Positions 7,751-10,936 of a stretch of 10,936 nucleotides of DNA are shown one piece after another. Each line of letters starts with the position of its first letter. Within the stretch, counting starts at the first letter, position 1. The position numbers were made by a program, and so were the translations under genes. The DNA is taken from positions 1-10,936 of the forward strand of contig CAAGMX010000336.1 of assembly GCA_900771165.1 (NCBI GenBank). Reading direction: 5' to 3'. A model generated the notes under the pieces. That model ran no database searches, was not told the origin of the DNA, and worked only from the letters and a program-made list of their open reading frames with translations. This DNA is from Victivallales bacterium (GTDB lineage: Bacteria; Verrucomicrobiota; Lentisphaeria; Oligosphaerales; Oligosphaeraceae).

Positions 7751-8451
7751 GCCAGCCCCAGGTTCTGTATCTGGATAACCATCTCCTGGTGCTGGACAAG
7801 CCCTGGGGGATGCTGACCCAGCCTTCGGGAACCCGGGAACCCTCCCTGGAGGATTGGGGAAAGGCCTACCTGAAGGAGCGCTTTCAGAAGCCGGGCAATG
7901 TCTTCCTGGAGGCCGTCCACCGCATCGACCGGGTGGTGGGCGGCGTGGTGCTCTTTGCCCGCACCTCCAAGGCCCTCTCCCGCCTCAATGCCAGTCAGCG
8001 CAGCCACGAGATCCGGAAAACGTATCAGGGGCTGGTGTGGCGGGGAGAGACCCCGTTGGCGCAGACCCCCTTTGGGGAAAGTTCCGGGGAATTGCGGACC
8101 TGGCTGGTCCACGAGGAGCATTTTGCCCGGGTGGCCGCTTCCCCGCAGGAGCCAGGGGCCAGGGAATGTGTGCTGGGCTTTTCCCGCTCCCAGGTTTGGG
8201 AGACCGGGATCCTTCTTACCTTGGATTTGCAGACGGGACGCTATCACCAGATCCGCGCCCAGCTGGCCGCCAGCGGATTCCCCCTGTGCGGTGACGTGAA
8301 GTATGGCGCCCCCGGGGAAAGCCGGGGACCCTTCCCGAATTTCCGGGAGGGCATCGGCCTGCTTTCCCGCACCATCGAATTCCCCCACCCCGTCACCCGG
8401 GAACGGATCCTCGTGGAGAGCCGCCTCTCTCTCACGGACCCCCGGGAATGA
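7747..8451 (+). CDS. RluA-type pseudouridine synthase
   Basis: A 234-residue single-domain enzyme that isomerises uridine to pseudouridine in rRNA or tRNA. The N-terminus (VLYLDNHLLVLDKPWGML) is the RluA-type opening; the catalytic Asp is D61 in VHRIDRVVGGVVLFAR, and the RNA-binding motif GRYHQIRAQLAASGFPL-CGD is present near the end. There is no S4 domain, so it resembles short RluA/TruC-type enzymes more than RluC/D; the target uridine is unknown. The usual T/S-S-G after the catalytic HRLD is VGG here, a mild departure. ATG at 7747 is preferred over the in-frame ATG at 7726 because it gives the ATGA overlap with the upstream gene and starts where the fold does. GGAG lies just upstream at 7740-7743. 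Its own stop overlaps the next start, again as ATGA (8448-8451). Confidence 0.92.
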   Translation: MSQPQVLYLDNHLLVLDKPWGMLTQPSGTREPSLEDWGKAYLKERFQKPGNVFLEAVHRIDRVVGGVVLFARTSKALSRLNASQRSHEIRKTYQGLVWRGETPLAQTPFGESSGELRTWLVHEEHFARVAASPQEPGARECVLGFSRSQVWETGILLTLDLQTGRYHQIRAQLAASGFPLCGDVKYGAPGESRGPFPNFREGIGLLSRTIEFPHPVTRERILVESRLSLTDPRE

Positions 8452-8969
8452 CCGGATACTCTCAAGACAATCCCATGTCCAAAAACTACTGCCCCATCCT
8501 GGGAATCCTGGGATATATCCTCTCCCCCGACCGCACTGCCGTCCTCATGACCCACCGCATCGCCCGAAAGGAGGACGAACAGTATGGGAAATACAATGGG
8601 CTGGGAGGACATCTGGAACCCAACGAGGATGTGGCGGCGGGAATGATCCGGGAAATCCGGGAGGAATCCTCCCTGGAAGTCACGGAAATGCAGCTCCGGG
8701 GCACGGTGAACTGGACCGGCTTCGGCCCCCACGGAGAGGATTGGCTGGGCTTCATCTTCCTCATCACCGGCTTCCGGGGCACCCCGCTCTCCCGGAACGA
8801 GGAGGGCATTCTCTCCTGGATCCCCTTGAAGGATTTCCCCCGCTATCCCATGTGGGAGGGGGATCGCCACTTCCTGCCCCTGGTCTTTGACGGGGATCCC
8901 CGCCCCTTCCACGGCTATATGCCCTACGAAAACGAGCATCCCCTTTCCTGGAGCTATTCCCGCTTGTGA
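8448..8969 (+). CDS. Nudix hydrolase, MutT/8-oxo-dGTP diphosphatase-like
   Basis: A 173-residue Nudix protein. The box runs from G54 to L76: G-x5-E60-x7-R68-E69-I70-R71-E72-E73-S74-S75-L76, matching GX5EX7REUXEEXGU except that the last Gly is Ser. Just before it, GKYNGLGG, and after it WEGDRHFLPLVFD with PFHGY, resemble the 8-oxo-dGTP diphosphatase (MTH1/MutT-like) branch, which removes oxidised nucleotides from the pool by cleaving them to the monophosphate and pyrophosphate. Substrate is inferred from resemblance only. The metal-binding glutamates (E69, E72, E73) are intact, so activity is expected. The start at 8448 gives an ATGA overlap with the preceding gene; ATG at 8475 (MSKNYC) is an alternative closer to the conserved domain. 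The dsbD start lies 35 bases after its stop. Confidence 0.9.
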   Translation: MTGYSQDNPMSKNYCPILGILGYILSPDRTAVLMTHRIARKEDEQYGKYNGLGGHLEPNEDVAAGMIREIREESSLEVTEMQLRGTVNWTGFGPHGEDWLGFIFLITGFRGTPLSRNEEGILSWIPLKDFPRYPMWEGDRHFLPLVFDGDPRPFHGYMPYENEHPLSWSYSRL

Positions 8970-9004
8970 GGAATGGCTCCCTTCCCCCTCCCTCGGGAAA
9001 TGCC

Positions 9005-10585
9005 ATGAGACTCCTGGTCCTGTCTGCCATTCTGCTTTCCGAAATGCTGTGCCTGACGGCGCAGGATGCCTCCCCTTTCCAGGGGAAACTGGAACTCCTC
9101 CCCGTGTCCCCGGGGGAAGACTCCCTTCTGGTCAGGGGGGAGGTGAGGGGACCACAGGGAGGACGACTCTTCCGGGAGGCCCTCCGACTCATCGCTGGCC
9201 CGGAACCCTTCGGTGAGGAGCAAACGGAAATCCGGGTGGAGCTGCAAGAAGCCCCTCCCGTGGAACAGGAGGGATACTATCCGGGGGAGGAAGCCTATTT
9301 CCTCTGGCGGGTAACGCCCGTTCCTCCCCGCCCCCGGGAGATCCTCTGGATGGAATTCCAGGGATGCGTGGATACGCTGTGCTATATGCCCCAGAGCGTG
9401 GGCGTCCTGTCTGAAGAAAGGACGGCGGAAGGGGAAGGACCCGGCGATGATCCACGGGCGGTTCTGCTGGCCCCCCCACTCTATGGCTACGCTACCCCCC
9501 GGGAATTCTGCGCCTGGCTTTCCGGCCAGGGAAATGCTCCCGCTTCCCCCGAACCCAATCTCCTGGAACGGGTGTGGCGAGACGGGGGATGGCTCCTGGC
9601 GGCTCTCCTGACCATAGGCCTGGGCTTCCTTCTCAATCTGACCCCCTGCGTCCTTCCCATGATTCCCGTGACCCTGGGAATATTGGGGGCCCGGGGAGTG
9701 GGCGCAGGACGGGGCAGGGGAGCCTGTCTTGGGGCGGTCTACGGCGGAGCCATGGCGGTGACCTATGGCCTGGCCGGGGCCGCCGTGGTGGCCTTCGGGG
9801 GACAATTCGGCGCTCTCCAGGCTACCCCTCTCTTCCATTTCCTTCTGGGCCTGGTTTTCCTCTTCCTGGGACTCACCCTCTTCGATGTCCTCTCCCTGGA
9901 TTTCTCTCGCTTCCGCAGGGTTTCCCTTTCCCAGGAATCCCAAGGCTCCCTGGAGACGGCCGCCCTCCTGGGAATGAGCACGGCCCTGCTGGCGGGAGCC
10001 TGCATCGCCCCGGTGCTGATCTGGGTGCTTCTGCTCTCCGCCAAACTCTATGGAGAGGGGCATTTCCTGGCCCTGGGGTTCCCCCTGCTTCTGGGGATTG
10101 GGCTGGGGGCGCCTTGGCCTCTGCTGGGCGCCGGACTGGGAATCCTGCCCAAACCAGGACGCTGGATGACATTTCTGCGTAAGGCCATGGGAGTGGTGAT
10201 CCTGGGATTCGCCCTGCAGACGGTCGTCCAGGGAGTCCTGCTTCTGCGCCCTGCGCCTCCCAAAGGGGAGTTTTGGCGGACCGACTATGCTGCTGCCCTC
10301 CAGGAGGCCACCCTCTCCCAAAAGCCCGTGCTCCTCTACTTCTGGGGCGCCGCCTGCAAGGCCTGCCACCAGATGGAGGATACCACCTTCCAGGATCAGG
10401 AAGTACAGAAAATATGGCAGAACGTGGTCTGCGTGGCCGCCCAGGGAGACCGGGGCGAGGGGAGAAAACTGGCGGAATACTGGGAAGTGCCCGGATTCCC
10501 CACCTTCCTCCTGATTTCTCCCCCGCCGGCCAGCCCCAAGGGAGAGGAACAAGAACCCTCCCCTGAAGAACCCAAACTTCCGTGA
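9005..10585 (+). CDS. dsbD: Thiol:disulfide interchange protein DsbD
   Basis: A 526-residue inner-membrane protein that carries electrons from cytoplasmic thioredoxin to periplasmic thiol proteins. All three DsbD parts are visible: a signal peptide (residues 1 to about 19) and an N-terminal periplasmic domain with C121 and C126 in FQGCVDTLCYMPQ; a CcdA-like membrane domain, about 195-420, with C215 in NLTPCVLPMIP and C333 in GACIAPVL; and a C-terminal thioredoxin-like domain with C451 and C454 in AACKACHQME and cis-Pro 499 in GFPTFL. The N-domain pair has four residues between cysteines, against five in E. coli. After the cis-Pro only 27 residues remain and the last 22 are Pro/Glu/Lys-rich, so the usual final strand and helix seem missing. 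ATG at 9005 gives a clean signal peptide with GGGA six bases upstream; a GTG at 8966 would add 13 unlikely residues. Confidence 0.93.
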   Translation: MRLLVLSAILLSEMLCLTAQDASPFQGKLELLPVSPGEDSLLVRGEVRGPQGGRLFREALRLIAGPEPFGEEQTEIRVELQEAPPVEQEGYYPGEEAYFLWRVTPVPPRPREILWMEFQGCVDTLCYMPQSVGVLSEERTAEGEGPGDDPRAVLLAPPLYGYATPREFCAWLSGQGNAPASPEPNLLERVWRDGGWLLAALLTIGLGFLLNLTPCVLPMIPVTLGILGARGVGAGRGRGACLGAVYGGAMAVTYGLAGAAVVAFGGQFGALQATPLFHFLLGLVFLFLGLTLFDVLSLDFSRFRRVSLSQESQGSLETAALLGMSTALLAGACIAPVLIWVLLLSAKLYGEGHFLALGFPLLLGIGLGAPWPLLGAGLGILPKPGRWMTFLRKAMGVVILGFALQTVVQGVLLLRPAPPKGEFWRTDYAAALQEATLSQKPVLLYFWGAACKACHQMEDTTFQDQEVQKIWQNVVCVAAQGDRGEGRKLAEYWEVPGFPTFLLISPPPASPKGEEQEPSPEEPKLP

Positions 10586-10812
10586 CGGGAAGGAGCAAGA
10601 GGGGAGGATCTGAATATTCTGTGGTGCCTCTTTGAGCACGAAAAGCCCAAAAGGGCGAAGCTCGGGCGAGAAAAGACTACCTTCTCTGAAAGAAAAGGTC
10701 CTGGGATAGGGAATTTATAAGTGTACGTCATCGAAAGCGTGACGCACAGGAGGAAATCTCGAACGAGTTTCCTCTTCCCTTTGTGTAGTCCCTCCTAAAA
10801 ATCAAATTACCC
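10586..10812 (+). promoter_or_regulatory. AT-richer, hairpin-rich intergenic leader
   Basis: No gene is visible in these 227 bases. Consecutive stems can be drawn: GTGC/GCAC (10624-10639); GCCC-AAAA-GGGC (10645-10656); CTC/GAG around GGGC (10661-10670), whose loop could pair instead with the GCCC at 10645-10648; ACCTT/AAGGT (10679-10699); TGT-CGTCA/TGACG-ACA with an inner C-GAAA-G tetraloop (10722-10748); and a 10-bp stem at 10750-10774. Conserved-looking unpaired A-rich linkers join them. A TATAAG at 10716-10721 could be a -10 box, but no -35 fits. I compared it from memory with c-di-GMP, TPP, guanidine, purine, glnA and SRP RNAs and with hammerhead cores and found no match. It may hold the dsbD terminator, the promoter of the next gene and a structured leader. 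Confidence 0.4.
10750..10774 (+). terminator. 10-bp bulged hairpin covering part of an AGGAGG
   Basis: GAGGAAA (10750-10756) and CTC (10758-10760) pair with GAG (10765-10767) and TTTCCTC (10768-10774); T10757 is bulged and GAAC is the loop. A weak pyrimidine run (TTCCCTTTG) follows, so it may be the terminator of the dsbD cluster. The left arm takes in most of AGGAGG at 10748-10753, which could alternatively pair with CCTCCT at 10791-10796. Confidence 0.4.
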
Positions 10813-10936
10813 ATGAAATCACGTCATTTCTTTTGGATTGTGCCGGTTATTGTCGTGGCTCTTTCGGTGGCGATTTATTCCGTAACTTTCATTTTAGGGT
10901 GGCCTGAAGGCTTTCCGGGGCGTCCAGCTCTATGCC
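10813..10936 (+). CDS. Unidentified membrane or exported protein, N-terminus (partial)
   Basis: Forty-one codons are open from ATG at 10813 to the window end. The start reads MKSRHFFWIVPVIVVALSVA, then IYSVTFILGWPEGFPGRP: two basic residues followed by a hydrophobic stretch of about 20-22 residues, as in a signal anchor, an uncleaved signal or a first membrane helix. I do not recognise the family. Codon choice is AT-richer than in the preceding genes, with many T-ending codons (GTT, ATT, TTT, CGT). No Shine-Dalgarno sequence lies at normal distance; the bases before the ATG are A-rich (AAAAATCAAATTACCC), and a perfect AGGAGG is about 60 bases upstream. The reading frame could be a chance one, but the signal-like N-terminus speaks for a real gene. 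Confidence 0.5.
   Translation, partial: MKSRHFFWIVPVIVVALSVAIYSVTFILGWPEGFPGRPALC

Noticed and set aside
8966..9004. GTG start for dsbD overlapping the Nudix stop
   Set aside because: It would put 13 polar and Pro-rich residues ahead of a good signal peptide; ATG 9005 has GGGA at a suitable distance.
8954..10639. A 561-residue open frame on the - strand opposite dsbD
   Set aside because: Shadow of dsbD, which shows all DsbD cysteine motifs; the - strand product is low-complexity Gly/Gln/Glu/Pro.
10640..10700. Possible known riboswitch or hammerhead ribozyme
   Set aside because: No CTGATGA core, no c-di-GMP, TPP, guanidine, purine or glnA consensus could be found by eye; kept only as an unclassified structured leader.

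Overview
This is a GC-rich bacterial stretch with every gene on the + strand. It carries mostly housekeeping genes packed at short distances. Start signals are mixed: some genes have an AGGA-type ribosome binding site, others none that I can see, and two junctions overlap as ATGA. A DUF4175/TIGR02302-like membrane protein, a single-chain-type PurL and a DsbD with a C-x4-C N-terminal motif would fit the Planctomycetes-Verrucomicrobia-Lentisphaerae group. That placement is inference with modest confidence; no rRNA or other firm marker is present.

Layout. (1) 1-917: the last 46 codons of purL, then a TatD-family hydrolase, closed by an intrinsic-terminator-like stem that overlaps the tatD stop codon. 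(2) 918-5709: an AT-rich promoter-like island, glucose-6-phosphate isomerase (pgi), and 25 bases later a 1023-residue membrane-anchored DUF4175-like protein. (3) 5694-6834: a non-coding stretch with several hairpins, yebC standing alone, then two strong hairpins, one of them symmetric enough to terminate in both directions. (4) 6887-10585: a tight cluster of four genes: sugar-phosphate-isomerase-like TIM barrel, RluA-type pseudouridine synthase, Nudix hydrolase and DsbD. (5) 10586-10936: an AT-richer, hairpin-rich leader and the first 41 codons of an unidentified membrane or exported protein cut by the window end.

The genes do not form one pathway. The cluster at 6887-8969 is translationally linked but mixes sugar chemistry, RNA modification and nucleotide clean-up. 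DsbD would pass electrons from the cytoplasm to the periplasm. The DUF4175-like protein has a large predicted extracytoplasmic, Gln/Gly-rich, coiled-coil part and no known function.

I found no mobile element, CRISPR array, tRNA or rRNA, and no convincing new defence or metabolic system. The best candidates for something undescribed are the structured leader at 10586-10812, where an AGGAGG can pair with two alternative partners, and the DUF4175-like protein away from its usual type of neighbours.
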